Assembly: GCA_014607495.2 (NCBI GenBank)
Contig: CP053163.1
Location: 8,846,716-8,910,715, forward strand
Origin: Carposina sasakii
Taxonomy: Eukaryota; Arthropoda; Insecta; Lepidoptera; Carposinidae
Length of the DNA: 64,000 nucleotides
Reading direction: 5' to 3'
Shown piece after piece: positions 34,083 to 45,747 of the stretch (position 1 is the first letter of the stretch; the number at the start of each line of letters is the position of its first letter). Below the pieces are notes generated by a model, which worked only from the letters and a program-made list of their open reading frames with translations, searched no databases and was not told the origin of the DNA. The translations under genes were made by a program, and so were the position numbers.

Positions 34083-34425
34083 TATGTACTATCAACCAAG
34101 GCGCCGCTGACACGATTCTAAAAAATTTTCGTTTGCAAGCTACGATAGTTCCTTGCAATACTCTTTACTGCTGCATACCAATCTGTTCATTGTATCAATA
34201 ATTAAAAAAAAGTTACATAAAATGAAAAAAATCATTGTTAAGAATATTCTTATGTTTGACATCTGTGCTAGTCAGCCAATATTTTTATTGTTTTACATTT
34301 TGTAAATAGTAAAAAAGTCTATTGTAATGTTTTTCTGACTTTCTATTGAAGGGTGGTTTACTAACGCGCTGCAAACTAAACGAAACTTTAAGGTATGTCA
34401 GCGGCGCCTTGGTTGATAGTACATA
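34083..34425. mobile_element. MITE-like element with 30-bp perfect TIRs
   Basis: 34083-34112 (TATGTACTATCAACCAAGGC, then GCCGCTGACA) is the perfect inverse of 34396-34425. The interior of about 280 bp is AT-rich and non-coding. The superfamily and the exact target duplication are not clear. Confidence 0.75.
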
Positions 34426-34429
34426 ATAA

Positions 34430-34918
34430 AAAACTGAAAAAAAAAAAAACAAGCACTTAGATGTCCGATGGTCTAGAATTATAATATTATTATGGAATGA
34501 ATACTATTGAAAGACAAAAAATATTTTCTAATGATCGTAACATAACAACTGAACAGCCAGGATCCACTGAAATATTAGCTTGGCTGTCGGATAATGGATC
34601 CCGCAGTTGTTACGCAACTTTAAATCGATATGGATCCTAAACGGTTAGTCGAATCGAAAAATGTTCAGAGAAACCTAAAAATGATTTTTAAATACCTATT
34701 CAACGATATAGTTTGTCGATTTTTTTTTCATTTTCACAATATGGCGTCCAGTAGTCGCCATATTGGATTTTCACTAACATCATGCTCGCCGGACTAAGAG
34801 GAATCGATTGACGTATGAATCACAAAAATGGGCCGAGGCGTTTGGTCTGTGTAGTGCTTCAAAGGAACATACAAACATACATACATATATACATAGGCTG
34901 TTAAACACAATACTACTC
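34430..34918. other. AT-rich spacer
   Basis: Nothing recognised except the left target copy of the next element at 34907-34918. Confidence 0.35.
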
Positions 34919-35089
34919 TAAAATTATTATTACCTCTATAAATTACCTCGCACGGTTTGCAGTGGTCGTGGGTTCGATTCCCACTCGGGTGAAGAATTTT
35001 TTCCATTTTCTTTATTAATAATTTTATAATATATAATATCTTGATTAAGATAAATTTATAAAAACACTTCTCCATTAATATAATCCGTT
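34919..35089 (+). mobile_element. tRNA-containing repeat (family T), permuted partial copy
   Basis: ACAATACTACTC is duplicated at 34907-34918 and 35090-35101. Inside, the tRNA-like 3' half (GCACGGTTTGCAGTGGTCGT, then GGGTTCGATTCCCAC) is followed by TTTTTTCC and then by body sequence ending AATATAATCCGTT. This end lies in the middle of the body as seen in other copies, so the insertion is permuted relative to 23401-23768. The minus-strand frame at 34794-35075 is a shadow. Confidence 0.75.
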
Positions 35090-35101
35090 ACAATACTACT
35101 C

Positions 35102-38100
35102 CTTTGCGTCGCGCAGTCGGGTAACAATAGACACTAAAAATAAAAAACCTTTCATTTGTACTTAAATTTGTTCATGATTTCAGTTTTTTATTATAATATT
35201 CACTCAACGATTTAAACTGAAATAAATTAATCATCGCATATCCCATGAATACATTTAAAAAGTTGACAAATAATTTAATTTTCTGGCGTTTTATATATTT
35301 GCCTATTGATTACCTAATGTTAAATAATATATGTACAATAATAGCCAATAAAACCTACTAAATATAAAACTACAGAGACAACTAGAAACAGCATAAACAA
35401 ACTATGAACTACAATAAACGCTTCCAGCTGGTCATGTAAGTATGTACTACTCTTTTTGAACAACATCAGTATGAAGTCACGAACATTCACTGAAATAACG
35501 TGGCATTAATCGACTTTTATTAAACCTATAAATAGTATATTAATATCATACTAAATGCTGCATGCATTCTGTGTGTGAATAGGGTTAATAATATCAACAT
35601 AATTTTCACTATTAATCAGGTTATGTTCAATAACAATAACCTAGAGCCCAGGCATTATAATGAAAAACGCACAAACTCGGCAGGATGCCCGCAAACAATA
35701 AAAAACGCTGATCACCGCCGAACAAAGCAATATCTATACTCTGTACGCCAATTTATATTGACAAAAGGTTGACAAAAATGCCGTACCTCAATAAAAGCTA
35801 TGGGGTAAGACGGGGAAACAATGCCGCCTTAAGGCATTGTCTGCGCCGGCCTTTATTAAGCGTGTACCACACTACTCTGAGGAGCTGACCGAAATCCGTA
35901 GATTTCACTTATCCGTTAACTGGCGAGCGTAGTGAGAGTGACTTCGAAAATTTGGTAGGATTCCAATACCTATATCATACATAATTATGTGATTTTTCAC
36001 AGAACAAAATTTACTTAATTTAGTAGAATTTAAGGTGAATTTTCTCTATTAGCAGTCAGCAGCTATTAAGTGTAATAGTGGATGGCGACGGTTGATTCTC
36101 GCTGTTAGCAAAAAAAATTGTTTTAAAACTTTTTTAGAATACAGAATAAGAATGTGAAAGTTTATTCACACTTCACGTATTAATAAATCAATACAATTGC
36201 CAGCTCCTTCTATTACATAATAATGTTTAATTTTACTCCCAGAACTTAATTGTAGAAATACTAAGTACATAAGCATCAGATCAATAAAATTGTTTATATT
36301 CCATGAAAAATGTTCTACCTACTTTATAAAAATCAAATCTAGGGTTGGCAACAGCAACAGCAAATATTCAAGGGTGATAAAATATGACGAAATATCAGAT
36401 GAAATTTTCTACATCAGTAACTTTATTATGAACGCCATCTCCCTAGGTCACCAAATTATATAGGGTGAAACAATATTACGTCCGAATGGACAACAGTTAC
36501 GACTACATTTTACGACTAAAAGTTATTTTACTAGAATGACTAAACATTTATTATTACGGGAAATATTTTCACGTTTTTCATGCTCATTGTTCGAGTTCTA
36601 AGCACTAAGGACCGATAGAACCACATTACTTATCTAAAAGAAAATACTATACATAAGTAAAATTACCTGTTCTTAGAATGCAGGTAATGTGACTTTCTAT
36701 ACATAAATGTACACTAGCTTAGTATTAAAGCCTATGTACCTATTCTTATTAAACAAAGACTTTTAGAAATTATAATTATTAATGTGTTGTTATTTGTACA
36801 TAATAATGTATTAACCACTTACCTAATCATAATTATTTATATCATACTATTTTAAGCAAATCTTTTTTTAATCGACAGCAGACACGCTGAACGGTGTGAC
36901 CCTATATTAAAAGCCCACTTCACACTTATAACGTTCGGCAAATTGCTCCATCTTACTTCGTTCCTTTTGTAACCGTTTCCGGCGAAGACAAATAGTGGAC
37001 GACATTCTTTATTTGAAAATTAAACTTTAAATAAGGAATGGAACGAGGATTTATATGAAGAGAATATGATGTAAAGCAAAGAAAAGATGAAACGGCAATT
37101 TGGTACAAAGTACTCGTACTTTGGTATACTTACCAGTATCGCTCGATTAGTTACTATAAGAAATATTTTCGCGATAGCATTACTTAGCAGATATAAAATG
37201 TAAATAAAATAAAAATAGTAAATAAAAAGCTTTCATGTGTATTTATAACATTTTATAAAATGAACACTGAATATAAATATTGAACATTTAGGTCAAACTA
37301 GGTTAAACTGCAATACATATTTAAAAACTCTACGAATAACAAAGAAATCATATATGAATATCTTAACACGAAAATAAATTTTATTTTCGTGTTATGATAC
37401 TGTCCCTAATTTTAGGACCAACCGAATTTGCACTTTAAACACTGTAAATAAATATTATGGTCCAAATGGAAATATCCAGCTGTGCAATATTGTTTTCTAC
37501 ACCGGCTGGAAATACAAACAATTGTTCGTGGTCTAGTGATTAAGATACTAATTAAAATCGGGTAATTAATTTTGTGTCATCAGCAGACGTCCTGAAGTAG
37601 CGGAACGGAGAGGACGCAGATAGATGTCCGAGATCGCCTTAAATAATATTCGTAATGGAATGAGTACACGTAACGAGTACAGTCACGCACTAGTGTGTAC
37701 TGGAATATAATAATGAGAACTCAAGCAACAAAATGCGCATAGCTTGTAGTTACAACCCAATCTGAAAAAACCTAAATGGGTGTCACTTTTTAAGGTCTGC
37801 TTTAATTTGTCGTGTAACTAATATTTTTGAGCATAATTAAAACATGATCCTGTTAAAAATTTGCATTAAAAATGCCAAATACATCTTTAAAAACTCTTGC
37901 CGTATTTTTGTGTGGGTGTCTGTTTTCACCAATTATTTAAATACCTAAAAGTGATTTCAATTTCTACAGCAACTCTTGAAAACTTACCTTACCTACTGTA
38001 TTGCGCACTTGCTTTGGTACTTAATCTCTGTAATAACTGCATAACGGATAAAAAGTAAAATATGTATAAAAAAAAAAAAAAATTATCTCTTTTCTCTTTT

Positions 38101-38775
38101 GTTCGGCACTCGTTATTTCGCTCTAGTAAACAAGCCGGCGTAAAATTAACCAAATATAAAGGAAAGAGGATCAAAAAGAGCGCTTATCAACTCGAAACTT
38201 GCGGAGTACACCCATTTAATTTCTCCTTTGCTAATCATACTTTTTTACTCAAAGTAAAATATCTGAATTTTTAAAGTAATCGCATTCTTGCCATCGTAAA
38301 ATCCTACGCGTACAATTAAGAGAAGGGCACACTTAGAGCCCTGTAAACTGATTATACTTAAAATGAAGCGGTAACACCCCGAATTACGCCCCTTATTTGC
38401 ATAAATAAATGTTATTTTGGAGCGAAGGATGCTTATTTTCTCTAGCTATGGCTTTCAAGTACGGTTTTTCTTTCTTTGTGCTACATATTTGTACTTTACT
38501 GCGAGTTTTGACTTTCGCTCGCAGTATTTTTTTTAGGTCGGGATTGTTCACTTCGTCTGCCGCAGATTCTTTTCTATGCTTCAAAATTTAGTACACGGCC
38601 GTGGAGACCTAAACGGTAATAAGATTCTTTTGTTTTACGTAGGACGTACCTACCTATTTTCCAGGGCAAAAAATATTTGCCAGGTCACAAGCAATCAAAC
38701 ATTTACAATAAAATTCGTCTTAATCATCAGCGAGATCAGCCTATCTTGGAATAAGGGATCCTGATAAAAATTTAC
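35102..38775. other. Long stretch with little recognisable content
   Basis: Only a short piece of the TATG-tailed RTE family (GGACCGATAGAACCACAT, 36607-36624) is recognised. The small frames at 35575, 37989, 38062, 38393 and 38576 have no domains. A CpG-richer unique patch lies at about 36885-37030. Confidence 0.4.
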
Positions 38776-39010
38776 ATATATACATACATACATATAATGA
38801 CGCCTCTATCCCTTACGGGGTAGGCAGAGCACCAAGGGCCGATAGAACCACATGGTGCCACTTCTGACCAATTTTGAGGGTATAGTTGAGATGTACAAGT
38901 TCGATTAGTAGTGACAGGTGGACAGCCCATCGCCTACAAAACGCCAAGACCCTCTAGTCCCTCTACTGACTTGTACAGTATGCCCGGGTATAGAAGCAGC
39001 TGTAGTATTA
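38776..39010 (-). mobile_element. RTE-type LINE 3' end, TATG family
   Basis: Matches 24062-24275 and 54204-54447 through CCTTACGGGGTAGGCAGAGC and GGTGCCACTTCTGACCAATT to TATGCCCGGG, then AGCAGCTGTAGTATTATA. Confidence 0.8.
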
Positions 39011-39364
39011 TAGTAGTATAATAAGGTAACTAATGTTAATATAGACATTAGCATAAAGATCACACTGGTACAAGCCTACACGTGCTTATAACGCGATTAT
39101 GCGAACTGGCAGTAATGTGCAAACCGCGAATTAGCTTGTACCAGCGAATCGCAGCGGGAACGCTCTGACCCTGCATCGAGGTCACTTAATTACTGGCGGC
39201 AGGTAAGCCGTTTTAGAATAACTCATTACGAAACACTACTGCTTCGCTCCTGGTTTGCTCAGAGTTTACAGTTAGAAGCATATGAAAGATTTTTGTTTAT
39301 ATGAAAGATTTTTTTTGAGACGTTAAAAAATCTGGTACGAATTTTTTTATTTATATAGCCTACT
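39011..39364. other. Unique CpG-containing stretch
   Basis: It has an 11-bp inverted repeat CTGGTACAAGC/GCTTGTACCAG at about 39066-39076 and 39133-39143 around a CACGTG, and TACTGGCGGCAGGTAAGC with a donor-like CAG|GTAAGC at about 39206. It is possibly host regulatory or exonic; unproven. Confidence 0.2.
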
Positions 39365-40170
39365 AGCTGTTGCCCGCGGCTTCGCTCGCGTGGATGTCGC
39401 TTATAGCGTGGAAAGGGTATAAGAAATAGTTTACGCCCGATTCTCAGACCTACCGAATACTCGTATACATATAAAATTTCATAAAATTATTAATAAAGAA
39501 AATGGAAAAAAATCTTCACCCGAGTGGGAATCGAACCCACGACCACTGCAAACCGTGCCAGCCGCTATAACCACTAAGCCATCGGGTCAATTACTCGGAT
39601 GACGAATTTTACCATCTCTTTTCTAAATTACATATTGGCAACGTTATTCTTAATCCCGATAGCTATACACTAGCCAAATCTCGGCAAACAAAGCTGAATC
39701 CCGCAGCATATGTTTAAAGATGAAACGATCAACCATATCCAAACGGATTATATTAATGTAGAAGTGTTTTTATAAATTTATCTTAGTCAAGATATTATAT
39801 ATTATAAAATTATTAATAAAGAAAATGGAAAAAATTCTTCACCCGAGTGGGAATCGAACCCACGACCACTGCAAACCGTGCCAGCCGCTATAACCACTAA
39901 GCCACCGGGTCAATTACTCGGATGACGAATTTTACCATCTCTTTTCTAAATTACATATTGGCAACGTTATTCTTCATCCCGATAGCTATACACTAGCCAA
40001 ATCTCGGCATACAAATCTGAATCCCTCAGCACAATGTTTAAAGATGAAACGATCAACCATATCCTAACGGATTATATTAACGGAGAAGTGTTTTTATAAA
40101 TTTATAAAAATCAGTCAAAGCATTTCGGAGGAGTTTGGTAACATAAATACCGCGACACGAGAATTTCATA
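39365..40170. mobile_element. Older interspersed repeat interrupted by a family T dimer
   Basis: The left piece 39365-39480 reads GCTGTTGCCCGCGGCTTCGC to AAAATTTCATAAAA. It resumes at about 40106 as ATAAAAATCAGTCAAAGCAT, then TTTCGGAGGAGTTTGG. Together they form the common lepidopteran repeat that runs without interruption elsewhere, from memory of that family. The insert is 39481-40105. Confidence 0.65.
39481..40105 (-). mobile_element. tRNA-containing repeat (family T), head-to-tail dimer
   Basis: Two units in the same orientation, starting at 39481 and 39804 (period 323 bp). The tRNA-like parts on the minus strand are 39518-39587 and 39841-39910, each with the GGTTCGATTCC B-box. Bodies are nearly identical: GGCAACGTTATTCTT, AGCTATACACTAGCCAAATC, GAAACGATCAACCATATCC. 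The second unit is cut short just after GAAGTGTTTTTATAAATTT. Confidence 0.85.
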
Positions 40171-40335
40171 TACTAGATTACTTTCAAACTTGTCAAATAT
40201 GTTTTTTTGCTTAATATACATACATAGGGGACTATTTTCTCAAACAATGGGCTACTTTTTATAATTTTTCTTTTGCATACTGATTCCGCTGTACTAACTG
40301 TGGCGTATCTGTTCGAGTTCCGCCTTGCCTATATG

Positions 40336-40416
40336 TCTGCCGTCCATAAGCTATAATGCCGTTATCCAACACGAGGTCGATTGCACATAACGGCATTATA
40401 GCTTATGGACGGCAGA
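40336..40416. repeat. Perfect 30-bp inverted repeat, 21-nt loop
   Basis: 40336-40365 (TCTGCCGTCCATAAGCTATA, then ATGCCGTTAT) is the perfect inverse of 40387-40416. The surroundings are unique. Confidence 0.9.
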
Positions 40417-40419
40417 TGT

Positions 40420-42154
40420 ACGAGTATGTATGAACATATTCGTGCATAGAGATGAGAAATGTATTCTCTTTAAAGGATTTCTGCTTAGTGCCTTAAAAGT
40501 TATTAGGGTTGCCAACGGGATTACCTATAGAGGTGTGTCGTTATGGCTTTTTTCGACAACGAAACTAAACCGTTTGTAGTTAGCGGACAATGTTGTGAAA
40601 ACTATCTATTTTCACAACTATCTATTTACCAAAAGCGCTTACTGAGAAGTTGTGGAGTTTAATCTTATTGCCCTTTTTATAGTTATTATTAGTTATAATA
40701 ATGTGCTCGTTGCAACTTATACTCGTACGTACTCGTGCGTATTTGCAAAATTACTGACTGATATAATAATACTTAAAATATTACGAAAAAAATGGAATAC
40801 TTGCACTCACAGGTGTCAAGGTCAAAAGTTTAAATAAAAATAATTTTAGACAGTTTCCTATATTATACATTCGGTGCTGAGCTCTTACCCTAACCTATGT
40901 TCAGGACAGAAGGACTATTTTCTAATGCAACGAAATAGTAGCCGGCAAGCGCCCGCGTTTTAGCATTTATCTATCTCGCACTCTCGCAAACGTGCATTAT
41001 TTTATTCGTTCGCACTAAACGGCTATTGTAGATAGTTTAATAGCGCTACTTTTTTCGATACGTTTGCGCTTAGCTGCGTTTGCGAGACTGCCTGGCATTT
41101 AGCGCGTTATGAAATGTAGATAGTTGTGTCTCGCTAGAATACGCGTTGTCGTTGTTGAGCTAAATAGATAGTTTAGTAACTATATACGTTACATAGCGCC
41201 CATAGCCTGCGAAAATCGGCTAGAACCGGCTCAATGGCTAACTCAATCCTCCGTAGACCTGAATTCCGTCCATCGTTCTAAATATTTAGATATGATTTCG
41301 GGAAATGATCACGTTACTGGTGCTAGAGCATGATGTGACTACTTGATTAAGAGCCAATAACCGAACATGTATACAACCTACCTTATTAATCTAATGATAC
41401 TGTTTAGGTAAATTATTACCGTCGTTGTAGAATAACAATTTTAATTGATTAGTTAATTATGATAAGAAGTATAATTATAATTTTAGGTAGGTAATGCATG
41501 TAAGTAGGTACTTTAAAAAAATGTAAAACAGCGTGTTAAAAAGAAAGATTTTTATAAGGGTATTAACTGTAGTTACAAAATAGAGTACTGACCTAAGGCA
41601 AGATGTGTAAGAATAGTTGTTGGTACCTATAATTACAACAAAGGTCTCTCAAAATCTTCCTATCAAATATTGAAACTGAGGCCTTCCCGCTTCCTTGTCA
41701 ATTCATCTTTAGGAGTATAATAGGACGTTCATTATCATATAGATTAGGTTCTATGAGCCAACGGATGCAAACGTACGAGAGAGATGTGCAATATTTGCTG
41801 AGAGGGTAATATGCCGTGAATAAGGGGACTAAATTGGCCAAAATGGGTGTATTATATGAAATTTGTATTTTAGCAAGCGCTTGCCATACTAAATGAATAA
41901 GCTGCTACTCGAGCTAGGCGGTTAAAATAAAAAAGGTAATACGTAATCTTCATAACTTTTTTTAATATGAGTGATGTGAATATGTATGTAAATAAAATAT
42001 TTGCATAACCAGAGGTCGGATTAAACTTTATGAAGGGTCACCAGGCATTTGTCCTTTGTACATTCTGATAGATATGTAATATGTAAAAATGGGATAGCAT
42101 ATAGGTATATGCAATATTTATTTATTTATAGGCCACTTAATCAATAATTTAACA
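40420..42154. other. Unique stretch, no gene seen
   Basis: CpG-richer parts at 40930-41160 contain repeated TAGATAGTT and TTTGCGAGACT/ACTCTCGCAAACG blocks, weakly inverted. No domain is recognised in the frame at 40652-40837. Confidence 0.35.
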
Positions 42155-42830
42155 AACGGTTGGAGCCTTCATCCTTGCTATATGCAAACTGGTACGGAAT
42201 AATAGAAACGTCAGCCAGTTCTGCAGAGCGTGCCCGTCTCTTAGCCTTAGGCGAGTGGGAGTCGGGTCTGTGGCTTCAGGCTCTACCATCCCCCAATATC
42301 GGCACCCTCCTAGACCGGTCCGCATTGCGACCTCCCTCCGTTTAGGTTGCACGTCCTCCATCGCTGCCGCTGTGGCGATCGACCAACAAGGCCACCATGG
42401 CCTCTCATGTATGAGAAGCGCTGGCCGCATATCCCGCCACGCCAATTTAAATGAATGCTCTTTCCACCGCCGGGGCACCATCAGTACTAGAACCTGTTGG
42501 CCTGGTGCGCGACGATGGCAAGAGACCCGAAGACCCTCGTGCCTTGGAAGATGGGGCGCTCTCACGGCGTGACACCTTAGCAGCGTCCCTCCCCCAGGCA
42601 TCAAAATGCGGCCAATGGCTGAAAATATACGCACCTCATGACTACCTATTTAGGGTGAAATATGGGGTCCAGGAGCCCACAACCTTTTTAAGGATATTTC
42701 GAAAAGGTTGGTCGAGGCATCTCATAGGGCTGGCTCATTTTTTGACAGCATATTATGGGCACATTGCCAGCGGTGGAGGATGCAAGGAGTCTTCTATTTG
42801 TAAATTTTATTTTATTTTGTAGCTCTAGTT
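42155..42830 (+). pseudogene. Retroelement C-terminal remnant (HGLSC-type)
   Basis: Conserved blocks in successive frames on the plus strand: ESGLWLQALPSPNIGTLLD (about 42250-42312), RIATSLRLG and HHGLSCMRSAGRISRHANLN (about 42390-42450), then VLEPVGLVRDDGKRP (about 42484-42530) and LAASLPQASK. I recall this Cys/His-containing region (H-G-L-S-C ... R-x-x-RH-x-x-LN) as the C-terminal part of RT-bearing mobile-element proteins in invertebrates; the clade is uncertain. Frame changes and a missing middle show decay. The long minus-strand frame at 42149-42634 is antisense to these blocks and is not a gene. Confidence 0.6.
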
Positions 42831-42839
42831 TTTTTTTAT

Positions 42840-43773
42840 GTAGGTTTAGTTATTATTGCAAATAATTATAGATAAATAAATGTTAATCCACATAAATGAT
42901 GTAGTCATACACTAAACCGCGATCTATCTATCAAAGGAACTATGTATTGAATCGCATAATTAGGCGTTCCCTCGAAAACAGAAGCAATAAAAATATTAAC
43001 TTGTCATAAAACAAACGCCATTGAAATCACCAAGTATAGACATCAAAGAGAAAATATTTTTAGTACCCAAGCATCTTACAAGTACCTACCTACATTATAC
43101 AAGCCTGTCGATTTCAAAGTTCAAAGAGGTACCTACAGAATTCCAGGCAGGCCAACTGCCGACCAATTTCGAGAGCTGTTTCTTTGAAAATCTGGAAAAA
43201 ACTTCAAATGGGATGCTTAATCGCGGTACCAGCTGTGGTGGCGGCCGCTGTCAGAGCACTCACTTAAAATCTCAATGGGTTCTTTGAAAAGACTTAACAC
43301 TTTTGGCTTCCTTTGATTATGGTGCCTTTGAATTGTTATTTTTATACTTTATTGTACGTATTGAACGAGGCAATTCCCGGGTATTTAGCCACGCGGCAGT
43401 GTTTCGAGCCAAGTTCAAGCTAGCAAAACTAGCATGCATGATTATTTTGGCACCCACTTGCATCAGGAATCTAGTAGTACTTATTATTAGATGCACCCGT
43501 CTTGTTTGGGGGGTATATTTAGCGAAATGCTATGAAAATCACCTACTACTACTACTTCTAGAGAATCTGTACACATAATGAACTTGAAATTTAATGTTTA
43601 TATTCGTTCTGTTATGTTGTAGGTACCCTGTATAAATTAGACACATACTTATTTATATTAATATTATGTATCTTATAAAAATCGAAACATACAAAAAAAT
43701 ATAAATAACAGGCTAAAAGAAGAGATGCATTTACAATAGCAACGTTAGAAATATGTTTTAAGAAATGAAAATC
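42840..43773. other. Unique stretch with unrecognised frames
   Basis: The frames 43021-43287 and 43303-43578 have no known domain. A GC-rich patch at 43225-43262 reads as a hydrophobic run (LIAVPAVVAAAVRALT) in one frame. I cannot assign it. Confidence 0.3.
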
Positions 43774-44160
43774 GAGTGGGACTCGAACCCTCGGCCTCTC
43801 GCATTCCGTGCAGTGCTCTCACCAACTGAGCTACCGGTTCAATTAACTCGGATAACGAATTTGACCATCTCTTTTAAACTTTTATTCTTACATTACGTTT
43901 GTGGCAACGTTATTTTTTTAATCCCGATAGCTATACACTAGCCAAATCTCGGCAAACAAAGCTGAATCCCTCAGCACAATGTTTAATGATGAAACGATCA
44001 ATCATATGAAGATTATAACAGTGGATTATATTATGGAGAAGTATCTTTTGTAAATTTATCTAAAATTAGATATTATAAATTTATTTAAAGAAATGAAAAA
44101 ATATTTCACCCGAGTGGGACTCGAACCCACGACCTTATCTCTACAAGAGATCTCTTTCAG
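43774..44160 (-). mobile_element. tRNA-containing repeat, subfamily B, dimer
   Basis: Two tRNA-like parts with GGGTTCGAGTCCCAC B-boxes (complements near 43774-43788 and 44112-44126), period 338 bp, joined by the same body as family T (GCAACGTTATTTTT, AGCTATACACTAGCC, GATGAAACGATCAA). The first has a good A-box, GGTAGCTCAGTTGGTGAGAG. The second is rearranged (CTCTACAAGAGAT). It is diverged from the other copies, so the tandem habit is old. Confidence 0.75.
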
Positions 44161-44444
44161 TAAGCCAAGCAAATAAAGTGAAATTAGTAGTACAAGTAGT
44201 TCAATAAAACATGTTATTCCAACCTTTCTATAATAGTTCACGGGTAGTTCGCAACTAATTCCGATTCGAACTTAAAGTTCACTGACACATTACGTATTCA
44301 CGCGACACAATACCTTGGAACTCAGTTTGCTTCGTCAGCTTCCAATATAAATTTATCATATCACTAATTATAACTTAGACCTATTTCAGGAACAGCGCGC
44401 TGAAAATATGTATACCTTTTCATTTGTATATATTTAAACCTTGA

Positions 44445-44702
44445 CTATACAGCGTCTCACTCTAGCTGGCGCCTGAATACGTTTTTCTAATAGATATTTT
44501 TTTAAACTCAGTTAAGTGTTCAATTATGTTCCAACTGTTTTGTAATGACAAAACTTAGGTTAAATAGGCTAAGCATTGTCGTGTGTCAGTTTTTAAAGAA
44601 AGTCTAAATAGCATATGAGGGCTAAAAACGTTTTTGTAAAAGAGATTTTTTAAATCGCACGTTTGACACCCGTCTAATTGTTTTGTAATAACACCGATAG
44701 AG
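44445..44702. repeat. Dispersed repeat family D, copy 2
   Basis: Close match to 21960-22205 in order and orientation, including AAGCATTGTCGTGTGTCAGT and TGTTTTGTAATAACACCGAT. Confidence 0.75.
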
Positions 44703-44709
44703 TTTTATT

Positions 44710-45199
44710 AACATGCAATTGCATTACCTACTATATCGCCAATTAATTGATTTCATATTTAAAACTTTGTTTCTGTGTGGTTTCGCGATTATTCCATCTT
44801 TATGTACTTGTATTGTTTGATAGCTCATACTTCAGAGGTGTGCCTGCGTACTATCAATATTATATTACCGCTTATTTTTCATGCCAGTCCTTACTAGAAA
44901 ACACATGCAGCTGACTGCATCTCCTATCTCCAAATTATAGAAGTCGACTAAGGAAGTCAGTGGCTTTTTCTCAGACGATGAGCTAGCAGCTTATTATTAT
45001 TTATTTCTTTATTCATTTACAAAATCTTGTCACTTTTCTTATTTATGGACGTTGCCACGGATACGTCTAGAAGGAAATCACATAGCTGTTTCTGCTATGC
45101 TAAACGTGGCTGCAGGATCTCTTTCGTGATCCTGCAGTTCTGCCTACATTGGGAACACAGCTCTGTGTAGATGTTTATTCTTTAGATCCTACGAGAAAC
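44710..45199. other. Unique stretch
   Basis: A short hairpin CTGCAGGATC...GATCCTGCAG lies at about 45111-45138. CAGACGATGAGCTAGCAGCT resembles TCAGGCGATAAGCTAGCAAC at 54558, an unclassified repeat. Confidence 0.35.
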
Positions 45200-45413
45200 G
45201 AGAAAATTTGTAAGTATGGATGGATGGATGTTTGTTACTCTTTCACGTAAAAACGGCTGGAACGATTTTAATAAAATTTGGTATGGAATTAGCTGACACC
45301 CTGGATTGAAACATAGGCTACTTTTTATCCTGGGAAAATATTTTTATCCCGGATAATTTCGACATTATATTTTTTCTGCAGTCCTCGCGGACGAAGTCGC
45401 GGGCGTCCACTAG
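45200..45413 (+). mobile_element. Lep1-like Helitron, intact CTAG end
   Basis: Parallels 31811-32037 (TTTGTTACTCTTTCACGTAA, GGCTACTTTTTATCC) and ends GGGCGTCCACTAG|T. The 5' start is diverged. Confidence 0.7.
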
Positions 45414-45747
45414 TTATACTATATTTACACACTAGCCGTACAAAAAAGACATTTCATACAACACCAAAAACCTATTGAAAAGGTCGATAAAAAGTAGTAT
45501 TTTAGTTTGCAGAATATAGTATTCCTCGTTTTCCTATAATGCTGAACTATGTTGGATTAGTTGTTGGAAATGCATTTTTAATTAAATCACCTCGAAATTC
45601 TGAGAGAACTTTATTTAATCGCTCAGTATTCGCCAAACGTGCTGCGTAATTTTTGATATTTTTATCTTAGAATTCCGCTTTTTAGTGCTCCGCTTCGCTC
45701 GAGCGGAGCGAAGACCTATCATTAATCTAAGATTTATATATAATAAC

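Noticed and set aside
40336..40416. microRNA precursor
   Set aside because: The arms pair perfectly over 30 bp, without the mismatches and bulges normal for precursors; kept only as a hairpin.
42149..42634. 161-codon open frame on the minus strand
   Set aside because: It is antisense to conserved retroelement blocks on the plus strand and shows no domain of its own.
43225..43262. Vector-like multicloning sequence (KpnI, PvuII and NotI sites close together)
   Set aside because: Only about 12 bases resemble a common vector polylinker, and the flanks are ordinary AT-rich genomic DNA.
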